This document shows positions 11,758-24,346 of a stretch of DNA of 64,000 nt, in pieces. Under the pieces are notes generated by a model. That model made no database searches, was not told where the DNA came from, and was given only the letters and a program-made list of their open reading frames with translations. The translations under genes and the position numbers were made by a program. Origin of the DNA: Inonotus obliquus (lineage: Eukaryota; Basidiomycota; Agaricomycetes; Hymenochaetales; Hymenochaetaceae); the NCBI GenBank assembly GCA_032164295.1, contig JAJHTX010000009.1:682001-746000 (forward strand). The letters run 5' to 3'. How positions within the stretch are numbered: the first letter of the stretch is position 1; every line of letters begins with the position of its first letter.

Positions 11758-14700
11758 TCATCGTCTCTTCCTAGCATGTTGATCGAGTTTCGCAATGACC
11801 TCTGACTGTTCTTCGGGATTCATAGCTCCGCTTTATCATCGATATCAGTATCAATTTCAGTTTCAGTTTCGGTTCATGAAATAAATAAAAGGACGAGGAC
11901 TCACAATCTAGTCGCAAACAAAGGTAACTCTCTCGCATTACTTATAAACCCAACTTCAATAAGCGCCTTTTGTCGACTTCGTAACCTACATATAAACAAA
12001 AACCGACATTTATCAACACCATCAAATGCAGCACGTATTAACTGATGAGAGAATGACTAAGATTAATACGCACTTTGATCGTGGAGATAAAGGTTGTTGA
12101 TGATGTCTTCTTCGTGGAGGCCATTGTCCTATAGGTTCGGGTTCTTCCACTCTTGCACGACGTGATCGTCTCCCAGGGTGACCTCGTTCTCGTGATGACC
12201 CTTCAGCAGCTTTGCGTTTTCGGAATTTCTGTGTTTTCATCATTAGAGGTAATGATACAAGATGCGGATTGGTGGGAGGTAGAAGAGGTTTTGAGTTATC
12301 CTTCGTGACTTACCTTTAACGATTCCGCCAATGACACTTCCTCAACTCGACTTGGTCGGAGTAAATCTTCGTTCTGATGTGTGTATTTGATATTCCCCGC
12401 CGCTAGGATTTGTTGAATTTCACCGGCTGTTTCATTTTTCTGTTCCGTAGGTACGCCTGGATAATGTTCAGATCATTCCATTCAATAGGAGCCACGAAAT
12501 GAGAATAACGCACCATCATCAAGAAGAAGAGTTGCCAAGCCACGTAAATCTCCCTACCGAAGTGTGAATGAAAGTAAGTGAGAGAGAAGTCGGAGTGGAA
12601 AGGGTGTGAATCGGCTTCGTACGTCTTCCTGTGGATGTAACTTCGCTTCAGCTTCCAAAGCTTCTTTCGTATCACTGCCAGTGCCCTTCCCCTTCCCCTT
12701 CTTATTACCTTCCATGTTCGCAAGTGCCCAGTCAAATTCCGCGAGGTGTGCTCGTTCAATCTGCGGCGAGGATTGAATTGTGTCAGTGCATCCGATGCAA
12801 TCAGTGGTCGATGTCACTCACAGCCATCTTCGTCGCTAAAGTATCTTCATGAAGCCGGAACAAGTTATCTGAACCAAATAATTCGCCTTTCCTCTTAACG
12901 TCACCTTGTACACCTTCGAAATATCTATAAAGGAGGACAAGTGTGTCAGCCTTTATCAAAGTCAAACGTCCTCGACCGAACCTTGTCTGGTGACTTGCTT
13001 CATATCCGATCTTCATCATCTGTTGCTTGTAGACTTGCCTAGCATAGATGAGTTCTTCTATGGAGCCTGCACCTAGAAGGCGATATACGTGTACGTCTCG
13101 TGTCTGGCCGAATCGATAGGCACGATCCATTGCCTGGAGGTCGTGGGCAGGGTCTTCGCAGAAAGAAGGGGTAAAAAGAGTTGCGGAATATATAACGCGT
13201 GTCATAACTTACTCCAGTTGGGATCTAGGTAGGCGCTAAGGAAGTCGACTCTCGGAAACTAGATCGCATACACGTACCAAATATGACAACCTTGTTCGCA
13301 CTCGTTAGATTGAGACCAGTTCCACCTGCCAATGTCGAGATAAGAAAGATAAAGATCTCGGGATCGGTGTTGAACTTGTCAATCAACGGCATTCCTGAGA
13401 AATAAAGTTACTGAACCTGGACTTGTATGAGTAACAAAGGGCGACGCACGTTCATTCTGCTTCGTAGATCCATCCAATCTACAAAAGCTGTAGCCTGTGT
13501 ATGCCAGAGTATGAGATAGCCCAAACAAGTAGGTGGATACGCAATTGCTTACTGTTGCTGTTCAAGTGATAGTCTAACATGTCCAAAAGCTTGACGGACT
13601 TGGTGAAGACGAGTACTTTGTTTGTCCGATCTCTCTGCCATTCTTTAAGTAGGATATTCAGAACCTAGATTTATTGCATCAGATTGCGGTAGCGTGAGCT
13701 AAATGATCAGGACACGTACATCCCACTTTCCGCAGAATTGCGGCAACAGAATAGCCGGTCCGTACTTTGGAATAGCTTCCCCTGCGAAAGCAATCCTGGA
13801 AACCTCCCGATTCCGCCTCGTCTGCAAGACAACTTAGGACTGGACAGCACATCTTCATCCACCAATCGGACTCACCTGTTCTTCTGTGTCGTTTGGTGCT
13901 GAACGTCGAGTTGGTCAGTGCATGCGATATAGTGTGGATTATAATAGAGAAGATCCTCACAGGGTAGAATCAAAGCGAGGTGATTTGCGATTTTAAGCAA
14001 GATGGTAAGGTACGTGAAGAAATGTGCAGAGTCCATAGTATGGCAACATTTCCCGCGGCTGGAAAACCACAGCAGATCCATCAGTCTGAGCCATCACAAG
14101 CGGTCCAGCCTTAAACTCACGTCAGACCGGAACCACAGTCACACAGTTCAGCATAGGCTTGAGGAGCAGCTACATTAATCTTTATCCTCTCTGTTCTATG
14201 GGCGAGAATTCGCTTGTACACCATGATCTGCTGACGTGTCATAGGGCAGAAGACCACTTCGTCGATTTTCTGAGGTAGCTGTGGAATAGCTGAGTGGCGA
14301 TTATAATCACAACCATACAACTCGACTTTACCTGACTGCGAATAAGATCCTTTGTTCTAGATATACCACTTAGATTCAGATGGACGTGAGAGGAAGGAAA
14401 CGCACCGTCGCAAGAAGAACTTGGGAAGTAGCTTATTGACGAGCGTATGCGCGACGGCCTACATAAATCCGCGTTAAAAATATGTCCGCATTGACCCTAT
14501 TATTGCGCACCTTTGCTATAGCCCTTTCGCCCTCGTTTGCACTCGCGCTTTGTCCTACGGCCAACGGCTTCGAAACGGCAGTTCGCCAATCCTTCAAAGG
14601 GCCTATCCTTCCTCGATTTGACCAATCAAGAAGCGTCCACATCTCGTCGTATGCATTTTGGATAGCCGTTCCCGTCAGACCAAACCGCGCCTTGCATGCA

Positions 14701-16483
14701 AACTGGTTGAATGCGAGGGTGATCTTAGATGCTGGATTCTTTAGTTTATGTGCTTCATCGACAATTATCACGGACCACGGAAGGTCTGATACAAGGTCAA
14801 TATCACCGCGAGCTGTATCGAATGAAGTGATTACTAGGAAATGATGCAATCAACAAGAAAGGAATCTCGTTTTTCACTTCGAAATGCTCACAGACATCGA
14901 GTCTTCCTAGCTTGAAATCCTCTAGAACAGGTCGTCGTTGTTCTGGAGGTCCTATATACATCCCAACTTCAAAGTAGCCCCACTAGATGAAGATCAGATC
15001 CGCGCTGCGAGAAATGCAATTGAGAGCATACAGTCTCAAACTCGCGCTCCCAGTTGTGAACCACCGTGCTTGGCGCTATGATCAAGGAAGTAGGCCATAT
15101 CGCGTTGGCTGGCGGCAGGCGTCTGCGTTTCTTCCACTCTGGTCCATCTTGGAGTCGCGCTACATGTTTCCTGCGCCGACCCACGTCGCGTCTATCGTTA
15201 CTCTTGTCCATGATCGCTGCCAAGAATGAAATGACTTGTATTGTTTTGCCCTAGTCCGCGGATACAGAACTTCAGTCTCTGCATGTATATCAGAAAGGAT
15301 GTGATGGAATACCAAGCCCATATCGTCACCCAAGACCCCACCTCTGCCTTCCTTATACCTCTCGTAAAAGAAGCGTACACCTTCTTGTTGGTACTCCCGG
15401 AGGAACGCGTTGATCGGTGCAGGAATCTGGACACTATGGTCTTTGTCGAGAATAAAGGGAACGGAGGATCGAGATGAATCTCTCGCGAATGCTGGCCGCG
15501 GATTCAGGCTCTATAATCTCATGAGTAACATCCAAATTATTAAAGGAGGCACAGTTACGAATGGATCATCCTCGTCGAAATCATCTTCATCTGGCTCTGT
15601 CTCAGAACCCGAGGAGACCGCTTCGCCAGCTACGCCATGAGTCGGCCTCCCCGTGCAAGCGGTAAGGTTCAAGCGTTTCCCTGACGATACAAACATGTCC
15701 TCTGCATCGGAGTCCGACTCGGTAACAGACTCGTCATCTAATAGACAGTCATTAAGAATGACTACCAGCGGCAGGCCAGAGAATGCCAACCTGTTCCGAC
15801 TGGTGATGATGTCCCCGGCAAGGGGGTTTGTGAAAGCAGAACCGAGTCGGGTTCTTTGTGATATGTCCATAAGCCCGTAGCTGACAATCAGTTGAACGGA
15901 CCTACCGGTCATCGAAGAATCTCGAGACTTGACGAGGGTCCGGAGAGGAAGTTGCCGGGACCTTGTGCGATTACCGTGAATGCGACGTTCGTCTCCCTCG
16001 TCGTCGGAGAAGCCATCTGAGTATTCTTCATCTTCATCCTCAAGGAGTCCATTATAGTCTTCATCATCGGACTCGGATTCATCAACCATACTCTTCAGCA
16101 CTGTAACAAATATCAGCAACCCAAAGCGCGAAAGAACTTGCTGGCACATTACTAGGTCCAAAGAGCTCCTCCAATACACTATGAGAATCTGAGTTCGCAG
16201 GGAAGAAATTGCCCCAAGTGTCAACACCCAACATTAGACTGCAATACACACTCTTGCCTCGTTGACCGCTGGCGTTCGATTGACCAGCTCTTGCATGGCC
16301 ACCGCGGGTTGCTTTCCTAACTCCTCTCTTGTATTTCTTTTCATATACGTATGGAGCGTTGTTAACGAAGTCTGGATCGGATTCTTCTTCGGAGTCTGCC
16401 AAGGTCGTTGGGTGAGAGACAGTGACCATGTCTTGTGTTTGTGTTCGCTTCATAGATTTCTCATCCATAGGAATAGTCCTCAT
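11758..16483 (-). CDS. ERCC6L2-like Snf2-family DNA-dependent ATPase
   Basis: A Snf2 translocase related to human ERCC6L2, which acts in DNA repair and end joining. The start at 16483 has an in-frame stop just upstream. An acidic N-terminus precedes the ATPase. Motif I (GDDMGL/GKTIQ) is split by an intron; motif II is VDEAHKLKN; motif [12 protein letters not shown]; motif [12 protein letters not shown]; motif [16 protein letters not shown]. Family-specific marks are a Cys cluster (CDCGSG, then RGKCC across an intron at about 14050-14130) and [17 protein letters not shown] after motif VI. Many short introns occur, and one exon is only 12 nt (13213-13224). The C-terminus is basic and ends DQHARKRR. 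The exact exon chain near 11900-12500 and 15450-15650 is less sure. Confidence 0.8.
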
Positions 16484-16804
16484 TCCTTGCGATGTTCAAT
16501 TGCAATGATGTGAGGAGTCTCTCGCGTCATGAGGCAATAATATGTACAGAAAGTGCGTTGTTGAGTGGCTGGATATGAATGGTTTCTCCCTTGCGACGAC
16601 GCGATGGTCTGGTCAGCGTCGATCACCACGTGATGGCGAATTTATACTCCGAAAATTTGACTCCCCGTCCGTCGTAATAGCCTTATTTACCGTGCCAACC
16701 AACGCTCGTTAGGCTTATAACTTTGCCACTAAATACCCCGTTAAGTATATGGTTTAGACTACAGTCGACTATTCCGGGGAACTTCGTTTACTGCTGGACT
16801 CAGA
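16484..16804. promoter_or_regulatory. Divergent promoter region of ERCC6L2-like gene and RPC2
   Basis: A 320-base interval lies between two head-to-head start codons, so it must carry both promoters. No strong motif was recognised. Confidence 0.45.
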
Positions 16805-19800
16805 ATGGCGGTCGGAATGGAAGTTGATCAACACGGATATGGCGAAGATGACTGGGACCATGGAACGAATTGGCACGGACTTGGGCTTACGGATCCGGTA
16901 AAGAGGGTCGAGGTGCGTCTTCATATCTAGTGAAGATGTCGCAACTCAACTCTGATGTATCAGTCAGGACAAATGGCTCCTCTTACCAGCGTTTCTCAAG
17001 GTCAAGGGACTCGTGAAGCAGCACCTCGATTCTTTCAATTACTTCGTGGATGTCGATATTAAGAATATTGTCAAGGCGAACCACAAAGTCACCTCGGATG
17101 TTGATCCTCGATTTTGGCTCAAATATACTGACATCCAAGTCGCATTTCCTGATCGAACTGATGTCGATGCTGTGGACAAGAGCGTCACTCCCCATGAATG
17201 TCGGTTACGGGATACGACCTACGGTGCCCCGATCCTTGTTTCTATACAGTACACGCGTGGGAAGCAAGTAGTGGTTCGTAAGAATGTTAATATTGGCAGG
17301 CTTCCCATCATGCTCCGTAGTAACAAGTGCGTCCTTACCGGGAGGAACGAATCTCAGCTTGCCCGGATGAACGAGTGCCCGTTGGATCCTGGCGGATACT
17401 TCATTGTAAAGGGAACGGAGAAAGTTATTCTGGTTCAAGAACAATTGAGTAAGAATCGTATCATTGTTGAAAACGACCCCGCAAAGGGTGTCGTTCAGGC
17501 TTCCTGTACATCGTAGGTCATCTTATCTTGATAATTGATGTTGCCTGACGATCTCACTAGGTCAACCCATGGAGGCCTCAAATCAAAGACTTACGTCGTA
17601 ACGAAGAAGGAGAGACTTTATCTTCGACACAACTGTTTTCACGAAGATATTCCGATTGTTATTGCCCTCAAAGCTCTCGGCTTACAGTCCGACAAGGAGA
17701 TTTTACTACTCACTGCTGGTACAACGGAGGCGTACAAGTCCTTCCTTTCGCCGAATATTGAAGAAGCAGCGAAGCTCGGCGTTTTTACGAGACATCAAGC
17801 GCTTGAGTACATCGGTAGCCGCGTCAAAGTGAACAGACGCGTCATCGGTCCTCGCCGTCCAACATGGGAGGAAGCAATGGAGGCACTCGCTACAATCGTT
17901 CTTGCGCATGTCCCGGTGCGAAATCTGGACTTCCGTGCAAAGGCAATCTTCGTTGCAACGATGACCCGGCGTGTTCTGATGTGCTTGAATGACGAGAAGA
18001 TGGTGGACGATCGTGATTATGTAGGTAACAAGCGCCTCGAGCTAGCCGGTCAACTCCTCGCTCTCCTGTTTGAAGATCTGTTTAAGACGTTCAACACCAA
18101 TCTCAAGTCTGCGATCGATAAAGTGCTAAAGAAGCCTTCTCGAACATCGGAGTTTGATGCGTTCAAAACGATGCAATTTCAAGGCGACCATATCACGGCC
18201 GGTTTCGTTCGAGCGATCTCGACGGGTAACTGGTCATTGAAACGGTTCAAGATGGAGCGGGCTGGGGTGACGCACGTTTTGAGCCGTCTCAGTTACATCA
18301 GTGCTCTAGGCATGATGACACGAATAACCTCTCAGTTCGAGAAGACTCGGAAAGTCAGCGGTCCACGCGCACTCCAGCCAAGTCAGTGGGGTATGCTTTG
18401 CCCAAGTGATACGCCGGAAGGAGAGGCTTGTGGTCTTGTCAAGAACCTGGCTCTCATGACTCATATCACCACTGACGTCGAAGAAGAGCCGTTGATACGT
18501 TTGGTGTATGTCTTGGGCATTGAAGGTCTGTTATTGTATACTTAATCATAAGCCATGATTCTGACTTTGTCCAGATATCTGCCTCGCCACAGGAGCCGAG
18601 GTATATGCCCCCCACTCGTTTGTCGTTCATGTCAATGGGGCCATCATCGGAATCACTCGTTATCCAACGCGTTTTGTACAAAGCTTTCGGCGCCTGCGTC
18701 GAGCTGGTCGATTCAGCGAATTCGTCAGTATATATATCAACCACCATCACCGGGCAGTGTATATTGCAAGCGATGGCGGGAGAATCTGCCGCCCGATGAT
18801 TATTGTCGAAAACGGACAACCAAAAGTGACAAATGAACACATCTTGGTTCGTGAACTTCGCTCTTGTTTAGGTCGGAGTCTGATCATGCGTCACTTCTAC
18901 ATCTATAGGATTTAAAAAATGGTCTGGTCACCTTCGACGACTTCCTTAGGCGCGGTCTTGTAGAATACCTGGATGTCAACGAAGAGAACGACTCTTACAT
19001 CGCGCTATACGAGAACATGATTGTCCCAACCACCACCCACTTAGAAATTGAACCGTTTACCATTCTCGGCGCCGTCGCTGGTCTTATTCCGTACCCACAT
19101 CACAATCAATCTCCACGTAATACGTACCAATGCGCTATGGGCAAACAAGCCATCGGAGCTATTGCCTACAATCAACTTAACCGTATCGACACGCTGTTGT
19201 ATCTCATGGTGTACCCACAGCAACCAATGGTCAAGACGAAGTCAATTGAGCTCGTTGGATACGATAAGTTACCCGCTGGGCAAAATGCTACCGTTGCGGT
19301 GATGAGCTTTTCTGGTTATGATATTGAGGATGCTTTGATCCTCAACAAGGTAGGCTGAATTTGTTTTCAAGCACCACAGTCTTGCTCTTACACTCGAACT
19401 AGGCAAGCTTAGATCGTGGATATGGGCGGTGCCAAGTTATGCGCAAGAACGCGACCTTAATACGCAAATATCCTAATGGAACGTACGTATGCAACTTCCG
19501 TTTCTTCATCGACAGCGCGCTCATTTCCTCTCATCAGCTTTGACCGCCTCGCAGATGCTCCGCTCGACGAAAATGGACAGGTGCAAAAGAAATACGACAT
19601 CATACAAATTGACGGACTTGCAGGTGTCGGTGAACGAGTCGATCCGGGTGACGTTTATGTCAACAAACAGACTCCGACAAATGCGAACGATAACACCTTC
19701 ACCGGTCAGACTGCCGCAGTTGCTTACAAAAATTCACCCATGACGTATAAATCACCTGTCCCGGGCAACATTGATAAGGTGATGCTTACGGATACCGAGA

Positions 19801-20910
19801 ATGATCAGACACTGGTGAAGGTCCTCATCCGCCAGACACGCCGGCCTGAGCTTGGGGACAAGTTCTCGTCAAGGCATGGACAGAAAGGTGTATGTGGGTT
19901 GATTGTAAATCAGGAGGATATGCCGTTCAACGATGATGGAATCACACCAGGTATGACTTTTGACCTTGGGTAAGGAGGGCGCTGACTGATTCTGTTCTAA
20001 GACTCTATCATGAACCCGCACGGTTTCCCATCTCGTATGACCGTTGGAAAGATGATCGAGTTGTTGGCGGGTAAGGTATACATCTTTATTCATCAGTTCG
20101 ACGGGCTTATTCGACTAACATTCTCACAGGCCGGCGTCCTTAATGGAAACCTTCAATACGGCACGGCTTTCGGAGGATCAAAAGTTTGTTTTCCCTATCT
20201 TTACCTCTGGTCCTGGAGCCATCTAACTGCAGTCTACAGGTCGAGGATATGTCGAGAATTCTCGTCGAACATGGCTTCAATTATGCCGGAAAGGACATGT
20301 TGACAAGTGGAATTACTGGAGAGCAAATGGAAGCATATGTGTTTTTCGGACCCATCTACTATCAGGTGCGACACTAGCAACGTGTCTATTTGGCACGAAA
20401 CGCTTATGTTTTGACCACCTAGAAACTGAAGCACATGGTCATGGACAAGATGCATGCGAGGGCTCGGTAGGTTCTTATTTGGTCTGCTCCTTGACCAAAG
20501 ATCTCTGACACAACCACAGCGGACCACGAGCAACACTGACCCGCCAACCTACCGAAGGTCGTTCACGCGAAGGTGGTCTGCGTCTCGGTGAGATGGAGCG
20601 CGATTGTCTGATCGGCTATGGCGCTACTCAGCTCCTCCTTGAGCGGCTCATGCTCTCGTCGGACAAGTTTGAGGTGCATGCTTGCGAAGTATGTGGACTC
20701 ATGGGGTACAACGGATGGTGTACCTACTGCAAAAGCTCAAAGAAAATGGCAAAGTTGGTCATTCCCTATGCTGCCAAGTTACTTTTTCAGGAGGTACGCT
20801 TTTCTTACCCCCCTCCCGGGAGATGTTTTTCTATCAGCTGACGATGGAATTGTTTGAAGTTAATGGCGATGAATGTTGTTCCGCGACTGATACTTGACGA
20901 TGCTTCGTAG
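16805..20910 (+). CDS. RET1: RNA polymerase III second-largest subunit RPC2
   Basis: This forms part of the Pol III active centre, transcribing tRNA and 5S genes in the nucleus. I can join 13 exons into about 1148 codons, the usual length for RPC2. Class-specific segments separate it from Pol II RPB2: [31 protein letters not shown] and [15 protein letters not shown]. The hybrid-binding domain is present ([13 protein letters not shown]), as is the C-terminal zinc clamp ([16 protein letters not shown]). The short tail ends [11 protein letters not shown] at 20910. Most introns have GT-AG borders and keep phase; one donor reads GTTTGT. Nothing appears broken. Confidence 0.93.
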
Positions 20911-20925
20911 TGAGAGTCTCAACCT

Positions 20926-20960
20926 GCCCCCCCCCCCCACACACACACATACACACACGC
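20926..20960 (+). repeat. Poly-C followed by (CA)n microsatellite
   Basis: A run of about ten C followed by CACACA... with two T interruptions, just downstream of the RPC2 stop codon, probably in its 3' untranslated region. Confidence 0.8.
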
Positions 20961-21413
20961 TGCTTTTAATAGTGTACGATGCCTTTTCCGTTGCACTTAC
21001 CCTGTACTACTTGCATTCTTAGGTAGATATCAGGCACATCATCGTCTCATGATGTTCACAACTTCGCGACCCTGTATTGTACTCATTATCTGATGATCAG
21101 AAATCAACAGTGTGAAGTATCACAGACACCCCATGAATTATCGCAGTATTATCGCCTAAAGTTGTCTCATATTTCTTCCTTGGCGCATACGATTACTGAG
21201 TTCCATCGACCGACCCTGATTGATCGGAGCTTACAGCATTGACCGAACTCAGAGCTTGATTTAGCATGTTGAAACCGCTATGCAGCGTACCTGACTGCAT
21301 CTCGGCAGGTTACGTATATTACGGTATTACGGAGCATGGGTTCCCATTACAAAATACAGAATTACCAAGCAAACGATCAACAGATAATATTTCTTTCCTG
21401 AGTTTTGCTCACT

Positions 21414-21969
21414 AGGACACCTCTTAATCCCGATTGATGCCTGAGTCCAGAAGGGGGCAAATTATCCGGATTGGCTGAGGCCTTGGAGATTTCTTCTCAT
21501 TTTGTCTGGATTTTGGCCTCAGGCCCTTAAAATTCAAATATTTGTCGGTTTTGGCCACAGACCCCTGGAAAAGCTGTTAAACTCAAAGACTCAGGTCCAG
21601 TCAGAAAGAAAGGCTGTATTCAGTTTTTGTACCTCTCCATTTTTGGTAAATAATTCGAAGATTCTTGATTTGCTGACTTCCCAACACAGTAATTTACTGC
21701 TATAAGCGACTTTTCAAGTAGTTTACAAATCATGTAATTACTAATTTCGTCTATATGTTCATCTACGTCTCATGTGTGTTGTCCGTGCCTTGATATGTTA
21801 TCCGGATTAGCTCAGGCCTCTCTCCCCTCCATACCCCCAAATCAGCAGGAACATGACTTACGCATCTTCCGGATTTCCTCAGGGTTTCCTCAGGCCTTGA
21901 GGCTCAGAGGCTCAGAAGCCCCGGCTATTATAAAAGCCTCAGGCATTGATTGGGATTAAGAGGGGTCCT
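21414..21969. mobile_element. TIR element (MITE-like), about 556 bp
   Basis: The left end AGGACACCTCTTAATCCC continues with GATTGATGCCTGAG. The right end, reverse complemented, reads AGGACCCCTCTTAATCCC then AATCAATGCCTGAG. That is a 32-base inverted repeat with three mismatches. The interior holds several copies of CCTCAGG/CCTGAGG words and no gene. A target duplication is not obvious. It sits about 75 bases upstream of the F-box gene start at 22045. Confidence 0.65.
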
Positions 21970-22044
21970 GTAACAGTACTGCTTTCTAGAGTAGGAACAA
22001 CCATTTTTCGCCCATTTCAGCTCACCAATTGTCCTCCAGTCGAC

Positions 22045-23451
22045 ATGGACCGCATTCCTCCCGAGATACTCTGCGACATATTTCTCGCTGCTCTGCCACA
22101 TCCAACCGATCCTCGGGAATACCTCTCTTCGGTCGTAGCGCCTCTGCACATATCGCACGTTTGTCGGACCTGGCGTACTTTATCCCTCTCTTTTGGCGAG
22201 CTGTGGTCGTATTTATGCGTCAAATTTCCTACTCGGCAAAGCAGAATGAAGGCCATAGTATCGGTGTTCGACACCTGGATCGAGAGAACGAATGGGGGTC
22301 CGCTCAATTTTCGGGTCGAATGCGATTGTAACGTACTCGATGATACCGCCGACCATCGTCTTGCCGAGCATTTCGTTACTACTATGATTTCTCAACAACA
22401 CCGATGGAGAGACGTCAAATTGACCTATCGGGACGTACAATTCTCCCCCGAGTTTCCAGGATTAGATCTGACCAACATGCCGATGCTCACATCGCTCGCG
22501 TTGGATATAATGCTCCCGCTGCGGGTTAAGATCGGCATCGCTCAATCCTCGCGGCTAAGGCGTCTTTACATTTTCGTGGTTGATTTCGACCTGATAACAG
22601 GTGACGAACCGCCATGTTCCCTTATCGAGTCAGCCGAAATCGTTTTTCGTTACCGCGGTTATAGAAAACTCTCATCGAGCCATGCTCTTCGCGTATGGTT
22701 GAACGTCCTGAAGGCCGCCCCTTTTATGACCGAGTTCATTGCTCATTACCACCTATACACGGACCCGCCGCCGCCATCCCGTGCGCAAAACGAGCCCCTG
22801 ATGCGACTGCCCAGCCTTCGTGTCCTCAAAGTAGAGTTCGGCCCTGCGTCAGTCATTATCGACTATGTGACGCTTCCCAATCTGCAAGTTTTATTCTTCA
22901 GCAGCACCAGGACCGATGAAGAATTGGAAGCGGAAATGCTCATGAGTTTCATCCGGCGGTCACTTCCTCCCTTGACTACTTTGGTACTGTACTGGAATGT
23001 ACGCGAAGAGCTCATAATTCCGGTTCTCCGCCTCCTACCAACCCTCAAATATCTGCGACTCGATGGAGCAATCGTGACACGGTGTTTCTTCCACGAACTG
23101 ACTACTCCGAGTATTTCCGATGCCAATAGTATACTAGAAGACGAACACACCGCTGTTTGTCCGGTGCTCGAGACCATTTTCTTTGATGATGTAGACTTCG
23201 AAGAGGATGTGGACTGGTGGTTCGCTTTCATCGTCATGCTGAAGTCTCGACCTGAAGGGTTGGGAAAGTCCAATGTCATATATCTTATAGATGAAGACGG
23301 TGACTATGACGTTGTGCCAACAACAGTCGAGGTATCCCTAGACGAAAATACCGGCGAGTCTCAGCGTAAGATTATGGAAGAAGTTCGGGGGTGTGTTAAA
23401 GTGATCATTGGAAATTATGAAGCCATCGGGTCTCTTCGAACCAAGAGATAA
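22045..23451 (+). CDS. F-box/LRR-like protein (468 aa)
   Basis: A single-exon ORF. The N-terminus MDRIPPEILCDIFLAAL is an F-box, the Skp1-binding motif of SCF ubiquitin ligases. It is followed by HISHVCRTWRTLSLSFGELW, the usual continuation in Agaricomycete F-box families, then degenerate leucine-rich repeats. The upstream open frame (from 21946) is not conserved in paralogues, whereas TTGACATGGA/TCGACATGGA around this start is shared by four copies, so I use the ATG at 22045. The paralogue at 35742-37139 is also intact; those at 24347, 4608, 43740 and 62479 are damaged. The substrate is unknown. A short TIR element lies immediately upstream. Confidence 0.85.
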   Translation: MDRIPPEILCDIFLAALPHPTDPREYLSSVVAPLHISHVCRTWRTLSLSFGELWSYLCVKFPTRQSRMKAIVSVFDTWIERTNGGPLNFRVECDCNVLDDTADHRLAEHFVTTMISQQHRWRDVKLTYRDVQFSPEFPGLDLTNMPMLTSLALDIMLPLRVKIGIAQSSRLRRLYIFVVDFDLITGDEPPCSLIESAEIVFRYRGYRKLSSSHALRVWLNVLKAAPFMTEFIAHYHLYTDPPPPSRAQNEPLMRLPSLRVLKVEFGPASVIIDYVTLPNLQVLFFSSTRTDEELEAEMLMSFIRRSLPPLTTLVLYWNVREELIIPVLRLLPTLKYLRLDGAIVTRCFFHELTTPSISDANSILEDEHTAVCPVLETIFFDDVDFEEDVDWWFAFIVMLKSRPEGLGKSNVIYLIDEDGDYDVVPTTVEVSLDENTGESQRKIMEEVRGCVKVIIGNYEAIGSLRTKR

Positions 23452-24346
23452 AGGCAAGTAGATCTACTATCATTTCAATTTATTATCTAGATCATTTATT
23501 TCCTTTGTAGTTGAGGCACGGTATGAGCCCAAGTCTAATTCCGCCCGTTCACTAATTCCCTTGTACGGAGAACGTGCTGATACAACAAATCAGTGTACAC
23601 GCGTATAGCCAAATGGCGTGTCCTATTCATAATAAAATGTCCTGTTTGACTTGCGGTACCGACGGCCGTACCATGTCCATGTGTTTTGATTCACGGAGAC
23701 CACTGTGTCTTGGAGTTTTGCCCATTGATGATGTCTCTCAAATTGTAAACAAAGTGATCCGACAGCAAGGGCTCAAAGCGGTATGATATGTTCTAGAAGA
23801 AGCTAATGGGACACATTGATTACTCTGGCGCTTCGGTATGTTTGTCGCGAGACGTCCAAATAGCGCCAAGTACTATTGCATCAATCACATCGTAGTCTAT
23901 CTGTATGCCATACTTGCGGGTCAATCAAAAGATTCTTGAAATTCATTATCTGAAGGACGAATTTCAATCGCCTTGCACGATTATGCCGTTCGCTCAGTCT
24001 CGGTGGGTTTTTCAAAGTCACGGCCAAGAAAAGATCTGATAGTGGTTTCGCCCTGAAAACATTAATTTCATGCTTACTCCAAATATATTCCTTACATTCA
24101 AGCCTCTTTACTTTTTTGACATCGTCTTCCGAATGACCTCCGCGTTAATGTCTAGACAAACCATGCGAGCTCCCGAAATCTTGCTGTTGGACAGTATGGC
24201 TGTGACGTCTTTGGTATCCCGAGTCGAGATGTACCACGATAGAGTCGAGCCTAACTGGTTGAATGGCAGGCAGGAAGAGTTTCCATTACATAATACGGAA
24301 GTTCCCATCCAATTCAACTGGCGAGCAAAGGTAACATCCACTTGAC
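23452..24346. other. Intergenic between F-box paralogues
   Basis: The first 100 bases resemble the 3' region of other F-box copies. The remainder contains no recognisable gene; short ORFs are unsupported. Confidence 0.4.

Noticed and set aside
16805..20910. Pol II subunit RPB2
   Set aside because: The segments [16 protein letters not shown] and [12 protein letters not shown], and the total length, fit RPC2 of Pol III rather than RPB2.
21946..22044. N-terminal extension of the F-box protein at 22045
   Set aside because: The upstream frame is not conserved in paralogues and overlaps the end of a TIR element.
24070..24345. 91-codon ORF upstream of the F-box pseudogene
   Set aside because: No motif and no counterpart upstream of other F-box copies.
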